Shown: positions 50,431 through 59,332 of the stretch, one piece after another | How the letters are laid out: each line of letters opens with the position of its first letter | Numbering within the stretch: the stretch's first letter is position 1 | Origin: Aneurinibacillus soli | GTDB taxonomy: Bacteria; Bacillota; Bacilli; Aneurinibacillales; Aneurinibacillaceae | Length of the DNA: 64,000 bases | Assembly: GCF_002355375.1 (NCBI RefSeq) | Contig: NZ_AP017312.1 | Coordinates: forward strand, 3,055,001-3,119,000 | Reading direction: 5' to 3' | Notes under the pieces: generated by a model | The model's input: the letters and a program-made list of their open reading frames with translations, nothing else | The model's database searches: none | Told to the model about the DNA's origin: nothing | Made by a program: the position numbers and the translations under genes

Positions 50431-50470
50431 AAAAGAGCCTGTTCGATTCCTTTCGGACTGGCTCTTTTTG
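50431..50470. terminator. Terminator near int
   Basis: AAAAGAGCC (50431-50439) pairs with GGCTCTTTT (50460-50468), followed by another T. It has A-rich sequence on the other side so may work both ways. Confidence 0.7.
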
Positions 50471-50860
50471 TATTCTTTTCTTTCCATCCTCTTACCATCC
50501 TACCGATCCCTAGTTTCTCGGAAATCTCATCAAACAAATCTCCACTACCCTAACTAGGCAGTGAGGTGGTCTTATTTCCTTTTTATCACATCTAGCCTCC
50601 CACTATCCGGGAGGCTTTTGACTGTATACCCCTCATAGGATTCATTGTGCGTTTGGATACTAGACATTTGCGGGTGTTTTCATGACTAAAAATACTAGCT
50701 CCCCCTCCAATAATCAATCATTTCTTAAATTGTAATCCTTTAGACATATTTATGCCCTTGAACTCATAGATCAATGTGACTAATATCACTTAAAATATGG
50801 GTGAAATATACTAATAATATCTATAAGGTAATTAATAACATTAAAAAGGGTTGGGTATTG

Positions 50861-51067
50861 ATGGATACTAGAAAGTGTACAAATTGCTGGTGGAGTAACG
50901 GGGGGAATAATTGTTTATTCCTTGAAGAATTAAAGATGCTTGAAGAAAAACCAAGTCATGGGATGTGTTGGGGATGGCGTCCTAATGAAAAGAAGGAGAA
51001 GATGAATTATCTAGAGAAATACGGCCACGAAGTAGATAGGATCGGTAAATTACCCATCCTAAATTAA
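50861..51067 (+). CDS. Small Cys/Trp-rich protein, unknown
   Basis: This 68-residue protein starts at ATG 50861. Its motif CTNCWWSNGGNNCLFLEELKMLEEKPSHGMCWGW has four cysteines that could bind metal. An in-frame ATG 60 nt upstream is possible but neither start has a strong site. It is placed between two copies of a small repeated element. The family is not recognised. Confidence 0.5.
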   Translation: MDTRKCTNCWWSNGGNNCLFLEELKMLEEKPSHGMCWGWRPNEKKEKMNYLEKYGHEVDRIGKLPILN

Positions 51068-51177
51068 TAAGAAATCTCTACCACCCAAACGGGCAGCGCG
51101 ATTGTCTTATTTCTTAATCATACATCTGAAACCACACCACTACAGAATGATAAAAATTAAAGCAAACCTCCCGCTCA

Positions 51178-51291
51178 TCTGGGAGGTTTTTGACTGTATC
51201 CTGTATAGTCTATCGTATGTTTGTGTTCCTGGTGTGCTTGTGGTGCAACCAGGTTGTTATTATTTCTGTTTTGACTTTGTTGTTGTGGCAT
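51178..51291 (-). CDS. Tiny Gln/Asn-rich protein, 38 aa (approximate 3' end)
   Basis: On the minus strand TAGGAGGAA is followed 7 nt later by an ATG (51289-51291) opening a 38-codon frame: MPQQQSQNRNNNNLVAPQ, then HTIDYTGYSQKPPR, with stop at 51175-51177. A hairpin AACCTCCC/GGGAGGTT overlaps the end as a terminator. A related frame without a good start lies at 50572-50667 (THNESYEGYTVKSLPD). The strong site argues that this small gene is expressed. Function is unknown. Confidence 0.55.
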
Positions 51292-51379
51292 AGATAAATT
51301 CCTCCTATGTGGTTATTCTTGGTGATTTGTAGTCTTAAATCCCCACATAGAAAGGCATTTATACGTAGACTCCCACTAG

Positions 51380-51550
51380 TTATTTAACATTCACTTTCAT
51401 TTGTTCTGCCCATACATTAGCAGCATTTGCTCTTGCTTCATAGAGATTAATATGTTTTTGCTCTGGTGATTTTTCTATTGATGGTGTCATGATTTCCGCT
51501 TTATGTGCTAATGTGAGTACACTCCATAAAACAGAAATAAAGAGTAGTGT
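51380..51550 (-). pseudogene. C-terminal remnant of small secreted-type protein
   Basis: The minus strand reads [22 protein letters not shown] and then [29 protein letters not shown] before a stop, which looks like the signal/anchor helix and tail of a small protein. Its start is lost where IS66 sequence begins on the opposite strand near 51550. It is probably a gene cut by an insertion. Confidence 0.5.
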
Positions 51551-51785
51551 GTTGGCTTTTCTGACAAATCCTCTGGTTCCGTTTGACAACAATCAGGCAG
51601 AACGAGATGTGCGCATGGCCAAAATCAAACAAAAGATTTCGGGAACATTCCGAAGTGAGCACGGTCCACAAACGTTTTGTCGTCTTCGTGGATTGATTTC
51701 GACCGCCCGGAAGCAAGGACGCAACGTATTACAGACTCTGGAGCGTGCCGTTACCGGACAATCCCTTTCCTTTTTCCCAGAATAA
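51551..51785 (+). pseudogene. IS66-family transposase, C-terminal fragment
   Basis: The plus strand encodes [59 protein letters not shown], the well conserved end of IS66 transposases (NNxAERDxRxxKxxQKISGxFRS with catalytic Glu). About 80% of the transposase is missing, so the element is dead. Confidence 0.85.
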
Positions 51786-51973
51786 TACCGGAGGTAGTTC
51801 CGTAAGGAATTATCTCTATTTGTGCTGTCTAGCAAACAAGGTCGTAACAGGCTGAACAGTTACAATAAAGAAAGATCATCATACACTATAAGATTTATCA
51901 AAACAATTCATCCCTTTTAATTATTATTGGTTCAACCATAATGGTGATATTTCCACGATTTCTTTAACAAGTG

Positions 51974-52360
51974 TTACTTCGTGTCCTGAATCATACGGTC
52001 TCTTTTTAACAGAGAATGCATTTCCAGATCAATAAACTTACCCTTTACAAACTGATAGTCCCTCAACAACCCTTCCTTTTGGAATCCGATTCTCTTCAGC
52101 ATCTTGATCGATGCTATATTCTCTGGCTCCACCAAGGCTTCTACACGGTTTAACTTCATCTCCGTAAAACCATAGTCCAGCATAGCTTCCAAAACCTCTG
52201 CCGCGATTCCTTGACCCCAGTATTCTTTTCCTAGGTCATATCCGATTTCTCCCCGGTGTCCTTCCTCTTTGATCCAGTTATTGTAGCCGCAGCTACCAAC
52301 AAGCTCACTCGTTTCTTTCAACACGATTCCCCACCGGATTGCTTCTTTCTGAACCGCTAA
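51974..52360 (-). pseudogene. Truncated GNAT acetyltransferase
   Basis: The readable frame (KEAIRWGIVLKETSELVGSCGYNNWIKEEGHRGEIGYDLGKEYWGQGIAAEVLEAMLDYGF) has the RimJ-type acetyl-CoA site GQGIAAEV and the C-terminal half of the fold. The first 40-50 residues are missing; upstream remnants (RGFVDYSLVKRFFYQALSD) are separated by a deletion and a frame change. A GTG at 52322-52324 could start a 116-residue protein, but the fold would be incomplete. Confidence 0.7.
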
Positions 52361-52420
52361 TCGCAGTGATCCCGGTTATCGCTCAGCGCTTGATAGAAAA
52401 ATCGTTTGACAAGCGAATAG

Positions 52421-53506
52421 TCAACAAACCCTCTGACCATTGATACGTGTTTCAATGGCAACCTCTGAAGGAATAGCAGGAAGTATGTTTTCTAATCTAA
52501 ATAACTGATCAATATGATATACGCCATGTGATAATTCCGAGCGGTAAACCGTATCTGCCACAGATACGGCAACCTTTGCGGTAATGTCGGCTTCGTTTGT
52601 TCCCTGTACTAAGCACTCGACCACAACATCCTGTCGACTCCTTTTCCCCAGCGCTTCGATTTTTACCACGTAAATTTCTTTTCCAAATTGAATCTTACCG
52701 AACAAATAAGTGACAGCATTACGAATCGGCTTTAACTTCAATAAACGAAATATTCCCGATGTTTTTAGCATCGCCAGCGAACCGGTCACCAAAGCCGAAT
52801 CAAAACAGAGACGCGTTGAAACCAATGGTACACCAAGCGTTCGCGTAAGTGTATGCTGATCCGAAAAATTGAACCGATATGCCTTTCTATGCCCCAGTTC
52901 TGATCCAAAATCCGTTTTTTTTCCGTCCTTGAAGCTCGTTACTACAACCCTGCTTCCATCTTTTATAGATACGAAATCCGTGCTCAGATTATCGACTGTC
53001 CATTCGATAGCGGCTTTTCCATGCTTATCACCCAATCCCAGCATAATGAATATGTCTATCTTATCCGTCTGATCCATCAGATTTTTAGCTCGAAGAGCCA
53101 GCAGGTTTGTCAGCCCCGGAGCAAGTCCAACACTCAGTACTGCTGTTGCATGATTCGCAGCGGCTTCCTCATGAAATCCTTCCAATTGTGAAAGAAACGA
53201 ACCGTTCGCAGAAACATCCACGTAATGTATTCCGCTTTTGAAACAAGTTCGAGCAAATGCAGGATCGGTCTGATCCAGACACATCACGACGAGCTTGACG
53301 TCTTTCAAAATATCCGGATCGACTGTCTCATTGATATTCAGCTGTAAAGGCCTTATCTTCCCGTTGGTTGTGCGACTGAATTGCTCAGCACGACTAAAGT
53401 TTCTTCCCGCCGCAAACACTTTACCCGGGTATAACTCCCCCAAATCTCTGCAAATCATTCTTCCCACATGACCGTATCCGCCTACTACCACGATATGATT
53501 CTTCAT
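52421..53506 (-). CDS. Saccharopine dehydrogenase-like NAD(P)-binding protein
   Basis: This 361-residue protein has an N-terminal Rossmann fold (MKNHIVVVGGYGHVGRMICRDL, GxGxxG-type) with an Arg in AAGRNFSRAEQ that suggests NADP. It continues in the saccharopine dehydrogenase pattern (LVVMCLDQTDPAFARTCFKSGIHYVDVSA, SVGLAPGLTNLLALRA). The substrate is unknown. GGGGAGGG precedes the ATG. It stands in a degraded neighbourhood beside a transporter operon. Opine-type metabolite synthesis is possible but not shown. Confidence 0.8.
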   Translation of the reverse strand: MKNHIVVVGGYGHVGRMICRDLGELYPGKVFAAGRNFSRAEQFSRTTNGKIRPLQLNINETVDPDILKDVKLVVMCLDQTDPAFARTCFKSGIHYVDVSANGSFLSQLEGFHEEAAANHATAVLSVGLAPGLTNLLALRAKNLMDQTDKIDIFIMLGLGDKHGKAAIEWTVDNLSTDFVSIKDGSRVVVTSFKDGKKTDFGSELGHRKAYRFNFSDQHTLTRTLGVPLVSTRLCFDSALVTGSLAMLKTSGIFRLLKLKPIRNAVTYLFGKIQFGKEIYVVKIEALGKRSRQDVVVECLVQGTNEADITAKVAVSVADTVYRSELSHGVYHIDQLFRLENILPAIPSEVAIETRINGQRVC

Positions 53507-53553
53507 AGCGTTTCCCTCCCCGTTTATATAAATTGTTTTCCTGTTTTTCCTGG

Positions 53554-53655
53554 TCAGATATTAAGTCCGAGCACCACAAGCCCCAGCCCGGCCCCTAAAA
53601 CCATGCCTGCGTTACGTGTTAAAACTTCCTTCAATCGATCCAACATGCTCTTCAT
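53554..53655 (-). CDS. Possible 33-aa membrane peptide
   Basis: The minus-strand frame MKSMLDRLKEVLTRNAGMV continues into one hydrophobic helix (LGAGLGLVVLGLNI) and stops before the dehydrogenase gene. There is no clear ribosome binding site, so this is either a small peptide or the end of a lost gene. Confidence 0.3.
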   Translation of the reverse strand: MKSMLDRLKEVLTRNAGMVLGAGLGLVVLGLNI

Positions 53656-53682
53656 AATAAATCTGTTAGCTAAGTCCCTATT

Positions 53683-53716
53683 CTACGGACTGTCGTCGTA
53701 TCCGACAGTCCGTAGC
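53683..53716. terminator. Perfect 13-bp inverted repeat
   Basis: CTACGGACTGTCG and CGACAGTCCGTAG with a 7-nt loop. There is no T run, so it may be an RNA processing or attenuation structure, or a leftover of a lost gene border. Confidence 0.5.
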
Positions 53717-53729
53717 CGAGCGGATCAGT

Positions 53730-53853
53730 TCAGGCATCGACGAGAATGGTTCCTTTGGCGATAGTGCTGTCAATATACACAACGGCAGCTTCGGCGTTAT
53801 CCTCCAGAACAATTTCGGCATGCCCTGGGGTATCGAAATACCTGCGGGAGAAG
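53730..53853 (-). pseudogene. Protein remnant, unidentified
   Basis: The minus strand reads RYFDTPGHAEIVLEDNAEAA then VVYIDSTIAKGTILVDA and stops at 53730-53732. It looks like the end of an enzyme domain, but there is no start and the frame is cut upstream. The family is not identified. Confidence 0.4.
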
Positions 53854-53863
53854 AATCATCTTA

Positions 53864-54046
53864 CTAAGTCTGCATCAATTCAGTTATAACAATGCCCACT
53901 TCCAACTGCTTCAGCCTGTCTGCTCCCGTAACTCCGTCATAATCCGTCATCCAGGCGACAGCAAAAATAACCTGGAACATCACAGCCGTCACGATTCCGA
54001 CAATCGTAGATCGCCGCTTCAAATAATCCTACAATACGCGAACCAT
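53864..54046 (-). pseudogene. YhgE/Pip N-terminal remnant
   Basis: After a GGAGTGATATAG site the frame reads MVRVL, a stop, DYLKRRSTIVGIVTAVMFQV, then FAVAWMTDYDGVTGADRLKQLEVGIV. This is the membrane-anchor start of YhgE/Pip (ABC-2-like) proteins. The stop at codon 6 and the loss of everything after about residue 58 show that it is broken. Confidence 0.65.
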
Positions 54047-54053
54047 TTCTATA

Positions 54054-54776
54054 TCACTCCTTTATCCGGATTGCCACCCAGGCGTCAATGAGATAAGAAC
54101 CAAAGTAAGAAGCGGATTGTTCAAACCCCGCCTCTTTCAGCAGTTCCAGAACCTGCGCCGCGGGAACCGGATCGTACACGGAGCCAAAAGAGGCCATAAA
54201 TCTGTCGGTCTCCTCCGGGGATACGCCGTTATCTTGCATATGCCTCACCCAGGTCCGCATTTGCAGGTCAAAAGCGGACGTACCCGGCTCCCCGTTGATT
54301 GAGGAGAGGAACAGCGGTGCTCCTGGCTTCAGTCGTTCTGCAATCTGATGCAGTATATTCCGCTTGGCAGGCAACCCCTGTATGAAATGCAACACAAGCA
54401 TGCAAGTCGCCGCATCATAAAGTCGGTCGGACGGAAGGCATTCGACCGACCCTTGAATCAACGTCACCCGATCCTTCATGCCAGCTTTCTCCGCCCGTAG
54501 CTCGGCAATCTCCAGCATACGCGCAGAAGGATCAACCCCCGTAAATCTCCTCTCGCCATGTGCTGCGCCGAGCGCTACGCACTCCTGACCACCACCTGCG
54601 CCGACGATCAGAATATCCGCTGCTGCACTCTTGCTCTCTCTGTGTATGTTCAGCAATCGATTTGTTAACTCATAAAGGTACTCATAGCCTGGGATTTTCA
54701 GCGGAATCGTTTTTTCATATTGGTACACGTCCGGATGCTCCCAATTGCGGGGCCCATGTTCGTTTATGTCTGTCAT
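54054..54776 (-). CDS. Class I SAM-dependent methyltransferase
   Basis: This 240-residue protein has a Rossmann-like fold with motif I ADILIVGAGGGQECVALG (about 57-74), the acidic TGVDPSARML and the motif IV region YDAATCMLVLHFI. The C-terminus is helical. The ATG overlaps the stop of the ABC ATPase (ATGA), so it is part of the transporter operon. Methylation of the transported compound or a chelator is conceivable. The substrate is unknown. Confidence 0.8.
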   Translation of the reverse strand: MTDINEHGPRNWEHPDVYQYEKTIPLKIPGYEYLYELTNRLLNIHRESKSAAADILIVGAGGGQECVALGAAHGERRFTGVDPSARMLEIAELRAEKAGMKDRVTLIQGSVECLPSDRLYDAATCMLVLHFIQGLPAKRNILHQIAERLKPGAPLFLSSINGEPGTSAFDLQMRTWVRHMQDNGVSPEETDRFMASFGSVYDPVPAAQVLELLKEAGFEQSASYFGSYLIDAWVAIRIKE

Positions 54777-55498
54777 CTTATCGTCTCCTCCTTGTGACGA
54801 ACAGTCTGTCCGTCAATATGTTGTTTTAATTGCACGAGCTCGGATGCGGCATATTTCGGTCCGCAAGCACTGTCCACCGTCTCCAATTCGAATTCGATAC
54901 GAGCAGGCGTCCCAGCAAGCAGAACGATGCGGGAACCGAGCGTCGTCGCTTCTTCGCAATCGTGCGTGGCTAGCAAAACAGTCGGTCTATCTCTGCGCCA
55001 CAAGTTCAACAGCAGATCGTGCATACTCCTTCTTGCAGCGGCGTCCAGACTCTGAAACGGTTCATCCATCAGCAAAAGCGTCGGCCGAAAAGCAAACGCC
55101 CTGACCAGTGCGACTCGCTGCCTCATGCCGCCGCTTAGCTGCCCCGGATAGAAGTGAAGCGCATCGCCCAGTCCCGCCTCCTCCAGCATGGATTGCGCGT
55201 CACGGGTCGTATCCGCTGTTGCGATCAGTTCGGTTGTCCAGAGCACATTTTCTAAAGCGGTCTTGTGAGGCAGTAGACGTGGTTCCTGAAACACCATGCC
55301 GATGCGCTCTGATTCGTTGCGGTCGATGCGCCCGACTATCGGCTGCTCCAGCCCTGCGACCAAGCGCAAAAGCGTTGTCTTACCGGTGCCGGAAGCCCCC
55401 ATGATACACGTGATTCGGCCTGCTTTCAGTTCTAACGAGAAGTTTTCAAATATGCGCCGACCACTGTTATACATCATGCTGATTCGTTCGAAGCGCAT
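54773..55498 (-). CDS. ABC transporter ATP-binding protein, NitT/TauT type
   Basis: This 241-residue ATPase has Walker A GASGTGKTT, Q-loop FQEPRLLP, signature LSGGMRQRVALVRAF, Walker B TLLLMDEPFQSLD and the switch His in LLATHDCEEA. The start at 55496-55498 is set by GGAGGGGG. It overlaps the permease gene by 32 nt. It pairs with the permease and the lipoprotein encoded upstream. Confidence 0.9.
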   Translation of the reverse strand: MRFERISMMYNSGRRIFENFSLELKAGRITCIMGASGTGKTTLLRLVAGLEQPIVGRIDRNESERIGMVFQEPRLLPHKTALENVLWTTELIATADTTRDAQSMLEEAGLGDALHFYPGQLSGGMRQRVALVRAFAFRPTLLLMDEPFQSLDAAARRSMHDLLLNLWRRDRPTVLLATHDCEEATTLGSRIVLLAGTPARIEFELETVDSACGPKYAASELVQLKQHIDGQTVRHKEETIR

Positions 55499-56249
55499 GT
55501 GGTTTCCCCCTCCTTCCCGATGCAGATGCACGCACCAGTCCTTCCAACCCCATCCCGAGCAACGCCACAAGCAGCGTCCAACCCATGACTTCCTCCGTCT
55601 TCAAATAGACTCTGGCCGTGTTCATGGCCGCGCCAATCCCGGTCTGGCTGCTGATCAACTCGGACATGACGACTGTCTTCCAGCCCGTGCCGATATTGAT
55701 AGCGAACGCAGCGGACCAGAAAGGCAGCAGCGCGGGCCAGATAATATCTCTGACCTGTCTTGCACGCCCAATATGGAATACCGTTGCCATCTCCAACAGA
55801 TCCCGCGGCACCCGTCGGATACCCTGTACCGAATTAAAAAAGAAGACCGGGAAGAGCGCAATGGATACGACGAACACTTGCGTGCCGCCGTTTGTCCCCA
55901 GCCACAGGATAGCCAGCAGCATCCAGGAGACAGGCGGCACTGCTTGTAGTAAGGACACAGCCGGTTGAATCAGCTTGTATACATACTGCTGCGATCCCGC
56001 CCACACTCCCAGACCGGCACCCAGCAAAAAAGCAACAGCAAACCCCGCAGCAAAACGAAGAAAGGTAAGCGCGAGCGGCGCCCACAGTTGCCCTGCTACA
56101 GCAAGATTGAACAGCGCACATAGCGATTCAAACGGGCCTGGGACTAGAACGAGCGGATAGACGGCGGCGATCCCTATCCAGAGAGTGATCAACATCAGAT
56201 ACGAATAGCAACCCGGCCATTTTTTATAAATGGTAGTAAAAATCTTCAT
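55467..56249 (-). CDS. ABC transporter permease, NitT/TauT type
   Basis: This permease of about 260 residues has six hydrophobic segments. The binding-protein-dependent transport motif is readable as ELISSQTGIGAAMNTARVYLKTEEVMGW near residue 200, with a preceding GTGWKTVVMSE. It overlaps both the lipoprotein gene and the ATPase gene. The ATG at 56247-56249 lies 11 nt from GGAGG; a TTG slightly upstream is possible. Confidence 0.88.
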   Translation of the reverse strand: MKIFTTIYKKWPGCYSYLMLITLWIGIAAVYPLVLVPGPFESLCALFNLAVAGQLWAPLALTFLRFAAGFAVAFLLGAGLGVWAGSQQYVYKLIQPAVSLLQAVPPVSWMLLAILWLGTNGGTQVFVVSIALFPVFFFNSVQGIRRVPRDLLEMATVFHIGRARQVRDIIWPALLPFWSAAFAINIGTGWKTVVMSELISSQTGIGAAMNTARVYLKTEEVMGWTLLVALLGMGLEGLVRASASGRRGKPHALRTNQHDV

Positions 56250-57237
56250 CTGGCAGCTTGCCTCCAATCGAATCCGGGTTCATCTTGAGCAGAATATTAA
56301 AGTACCGCTCCACTTCGGACCGGGCTTCTGTCGCGTCCTTACCATTCAAGGTGATCTTCGGCAGCGCCAACCGCAGTGCCTCCTCGGACAGGCCGAGCTT
56401 CTCAGCAGCCGGCTTCAATACCTCATCCGAACCATCCTTGGTACGAGCCAACGCTTCTCGGTACAATTTACGGAATTGCGCAACTTCTTTCTTGTGACTC
56501 TTTGCCCAGCCACTGTGAACGAAAATGCCCGACTGGGGCAGATCCTCGCTGAAAATGCCTCGCCAAACCTGCTGATAGTCGACCACTTCATGCAGCGTTT
56601 CTCCCAGCTTTGCGCGCAATCCGCCAATGACTGGCTCAGGCAGGACGGCATGGCGGATCTTGCCTGCCGCCAACTGCTGCATAATGTCTGGCACTGTCCC
56701 GGCAACTAGCTTCACGCGCTGCTCCAATCCCTCCTGTCTCAGCAGGAATCTTGTCAATATTTCGGCTGGCCCTCCCTGTCCAGGAACATACACCGTCTCG
56801 TCCTGTAAATCGGCCAGCTTGCGGACTTTTGAATCGACCGAGACTAGGTACATCGAGCCCCATGTATCGACCTCCAGCAGCTGAAGCGGCAGACCCTTGG
56901 CGTGCATATTGGCACCGACGCTCAGGGAGGCGACTACAAACGGTGCATCGCCCTGCTGAACGTGGGAGAGCAACTGCTCGAACGTATCCCACATTTCTAT
57001 CTTGATCTTCACTTGCGCATTAGACTGCTGTGAGACGAACATGGCCGGTATGATCGCAGGTACGCGCGGACTTAGCAGCACGACGCTCCCCTGCTCCGCC
57101 GCACCTCCAATTGCGGCTTTCTCTCCTGACCGGGCTATGCTGCTATTGGAGCAACCCGCGACCATCATGCACACCGCCAAACCTATGATCCATCCAATCC
57201 GAGCACGTTGATAGAAATCCAATAAACCTATCATCAT
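56224..57237 (-). CDS. ABC transporter substrate-binding lipoprotein
   Basis: This 337-residue lipoprotein has a signal ending in the lipobox VAGC (Cys at about 29). The mature part resembles NMT1/SsuA-type binding proteins (MFVSQQSNAQVKIKIEMWDTFEQLLSHVQQGDAPFVVASL, then DLQDETVYVPGQGGPAEILTRFLLRQEGL). The ligand cannot be named. It is the first gene of the operon, with a Fur-box-like palindrome 30 nt upstream of its start. Confidence 0.85.
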   Translation of the reverse strand: MMIGLLDFYQRARIGWIIGLAVCMMVAGCSNSSIARSGEKAAIGGAAEQGSVVLLSPRVPAIIPAMFVSQQSNAQVKIKIEMWDTFEQLLSHVQQGDAPFVVASLSVGANMHAKGLPLQLLEVDTWGSMYLVSVDSKVRKLADLQDETVYVPGQGGPAEILTRFLLRQEGLEQRVKLVAGTVPDIMQQLAAGKIRHAVLPEPVIGGLRAKLGETLHEVVDYQQVWRGIFSEDLPQSGIFVHSGWAKSHKKEVAQFRKLYREALARTKDGSDEVLKPAAEKLGLSEEALRLALPKITLNGKDATEARSEVERYFNILLKMNPDSIGGKLPDEDFYYHL

Positions 57238-57262
57238 CTTTCCAACTCCATATTTATTATTT

Positions 57263-57290
57263 ATAATGATAATCACTATTATCAATTATA
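57263..57290. promoter_or_regulatory. Fur-box-like palindrome
   Basis: TGATAAT (57267-57273) and ATTATCA (57278-57284) form a perfect palindrome with a 4-nt centre, in an ATAATGATAAT context. The classical Fur box has a one-base centre, so this is a variant. It lies between the binding-protein gene and the LuxR-type gene and could make one or both iron-responsive. Confidence 0.5.
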
Positions 57291-57373
57291 AAAAAAACCA
57301 GCATGGGCGCCATCCCTTAAATCTGGGATTTGTTGATACAGCCCGTGATACTGAAGACGCGAGGAGGCTGAAT

Positions 57374-58438
57374 ATGCATACAAAAATGGAAACCGTCAGA
57401 ACTACACTGTTGAAGCTTTCCAAGGGAAAAGGTTGTTCATATACATACAGAAGGACACTTGTAAAGCTGCTTCGTCAGGCTGTCCCATTCGATGCCGCAT
57501 GCTGCACTACCGTCGATCCCGAATCGTTACTTTCCACGGGTGCTCTGACTGATGAGGAAGTTGAAAGCATCCACGATAGCCTGTTTGAATACGATTACTT
57601 TAGGGAAGATTACATTCCTTATCACCAATTGGTGAAGGCAGTCGATCCGACCGCAACATTAAGCGGAGCGACAGAAGGCCAGCTGACGAGAAGCGCACGT
57701 TACAGGAATGTGCTCTCCCCTGCTGGTTTTAGCGATGAATTGAGGGCTGCACTGATGTACAAAGGGGTATGCTGGGGATATTTGACGTTGTTCCGCCGCT
57801 TCGGACGCCCGTTATTCACTGAAGAAGAGCGTGTTTTCATCGCTTCTCTCGTGCCAGTCATTGCTTTACGTTTACGCAGATCCAGCTTCGCAATTCCTGC
57901 TGAAATCGAAGCGGAATCAGAGGTGGAGCTCGGTATTCTGGTGCTAGACGAAAGACTCGGCACCCTATCAGCCAACGAGGTCGCAGACCGCTGGCTATCC
58001 CGGCTGCGCAAATGGGAACGCATCGGCGGAGCCGTACTCCCAAGACCTGTAAGGACAGCCTGCTTCCGAGCATTGTCGGTGTCTACGACGACGTCACCAG
58101 CGAAATCTTGCGTCCATCTTCCCGGATATCCCTATTTGACGATTCGCGCGAGCAAATTACACGGATTAGAACACGCTCCGCGGCTTGCCGTATCATTTGA
58201 GACGGCCGGGCCGGCAGATACGCTGCGCCTCCTAGCTGAAGCCTGCGAGCTCAGCGAACGCGAAAAACAGATACTTGATGCACTCATCAAGGGCATGTCC
58301 ACCAAGGAGCTCGCGCTTTCGCTTCATATTTCCGCCTATACTGTGCAGGATCATATTAAATCCATTTTTGTCAAAACGGGAGTAACAAGCCGCAGGGAGC
58401 TCGTCTGGCGATTGTTTTCACGCTTCGGTGTTGTATAA
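57374..58438 (+). CDS. LuxR-type transcriptional regulator
   Basis: This 354-residue protein has start ATG 57374 with AGGAGG. The N-terminal part (residues 25-180) has a GAF-like look (FDAACCTTVDPES, GVCWGYLTLFRRFGRPLFTEEERVFIASLVPVIALRL). The C-terminal LuxR HTH (ELSEREKQILDALIKGMSTKELALSLHISAYTVQDHIKSIFVKTGVTSRREL) is complete. It is divergent from the transporter operon and probably controls it. Confidence 0.85.
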   Translation: MHTKMETVRTTLLKLSKGKGCSYTYRRTLVKLLRQAVPFDAACCTTVDPESLLSTGALTDEEVESIHDSLFEYDYFREDYIPYHQLVKAVDPTATLSGATEGQLTRSARYRNVLSPAGFSDELRAALMYKGVCWGYLTLFRRFGRPLFTEEERVFIASLVPVIALRLRRSSFAIPAEIEAESEVELGILVLDERLGTLSANEVADRWLSRLRKWERIGGAVLPRPVRTACFRALSVSTTTSPAKSCVHLPGYPYLTIRASKLHGLEHAPRLAVSFETAGPADTLRLLAEACELSEREKQILDALIKGMSTKELALSLHISAYTVQDHIKSIFVKTGVTSRRELVWRLFSRFGVV

Positions 58439-59332
58439 CGGACAAAAAAATGCGCCTTTTATAAATACCATCTATATTCAAACATAATCGATATCATAAT
58501 TTGTCACTTTGTTCACTTGTGCAACAGACGGAATGCATATTTTGTTATCAGTCACTTTAACTGACGGTGAATTCGGAACCATCGAAACAGTGGCTTTTTG
58601 TTTTCGTCACCACCACTGTTTTGTGATCTGGATTCGCCTAATGTCATGGTGATATAAAGAAAATGGACTCACAAAAGCAGGTCATTGTATAAATAGCACC
58701 CGGAATTTTTTCCTGCTGCAACTCCGAATGCCGTTCTCCAAATAACGAAGGTGCTCTATATGGTGTTTGATTATTCGTCGGTGTTGCAAAGGAACCCATC
58801 CATGTAAGGCCTCGATATGAAGAGTCACAGCTCCACGCCTGCTCAAATAATCTGTTGCTCAATTCTAGACATAGCAAAGAGCCTCCTTTAGCGTGGGAGA
58901 CTCTTCGATTCTAGCTGCATATCAAGATTCAAAAATGCTCCATTCAGCAAATCACTTACAATGATTTGAAGAAGATTGCACCAACTAGGAGGGTCTGGAG
59001 ATTTTTATCACTTTCAGTTCGCCTAAGCAAACGTCTCGCCGGAAATCAAAGGTCGTTTCATCGTTACACAGCAAAAACATAAACGGTTTGCTGGCAAGCA
59101 AAAAACAGATGTTTCCCATGTAAGGTGGAGGCGTAAAGCGGGCAGCCTTAAAACTGTGTCGAAAGACTGTCTATATAAATGTTTTAGTAAGTCTTCTTGA
59201 TTCTCTGAGTATGTATTTTCTTCTGCCATTACTTTTGTAATTATATTTAATTTTTACAACAATTATATTATATTTATTTTAATATCTGAAATATAATCGT
59301 TGCAGTGAATATAAGAGATGAGAGGGGCATAT
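58439..59332. other. Intergenic region with probable decayed genes
   Basis: About 890 nt. Two minus-strand frames (58644-58877, 77 codons; 59023-59229, 68 codons) read as protein-like but match no family I know. The first lies next to a strong AAAGGAGG whose own ATG (58870-58872) opens only nine codons before a stop, so it looks frameshifted. The rest is AT-rich and includes the promoter region of the kinase gene. Confidence 0.35.

Larger units (their letters stand above)
50284..50860. other. Phage right end and intergenic sequence
   Basis: About 575 nt. It holds direct repeats next to int (50291-50313), a short hairpin (50332-50356), the int terminator and a repeat copy with a small degenerate ORF (50555-50665). 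The attachment core is probably here, but without the left end in the window it cannot be read. Confidence 0.4.

Noticed and set aside
50355-50537. Minus-strand frame of 60 codons
   Set aside because: It runs through the int terminator hairpin and has no binding site.
55296-55949. Plus-strand frame of 217 codons
   Set aside because: It lies opposite to the ABC permease and ATPase, which have complete family motifs.
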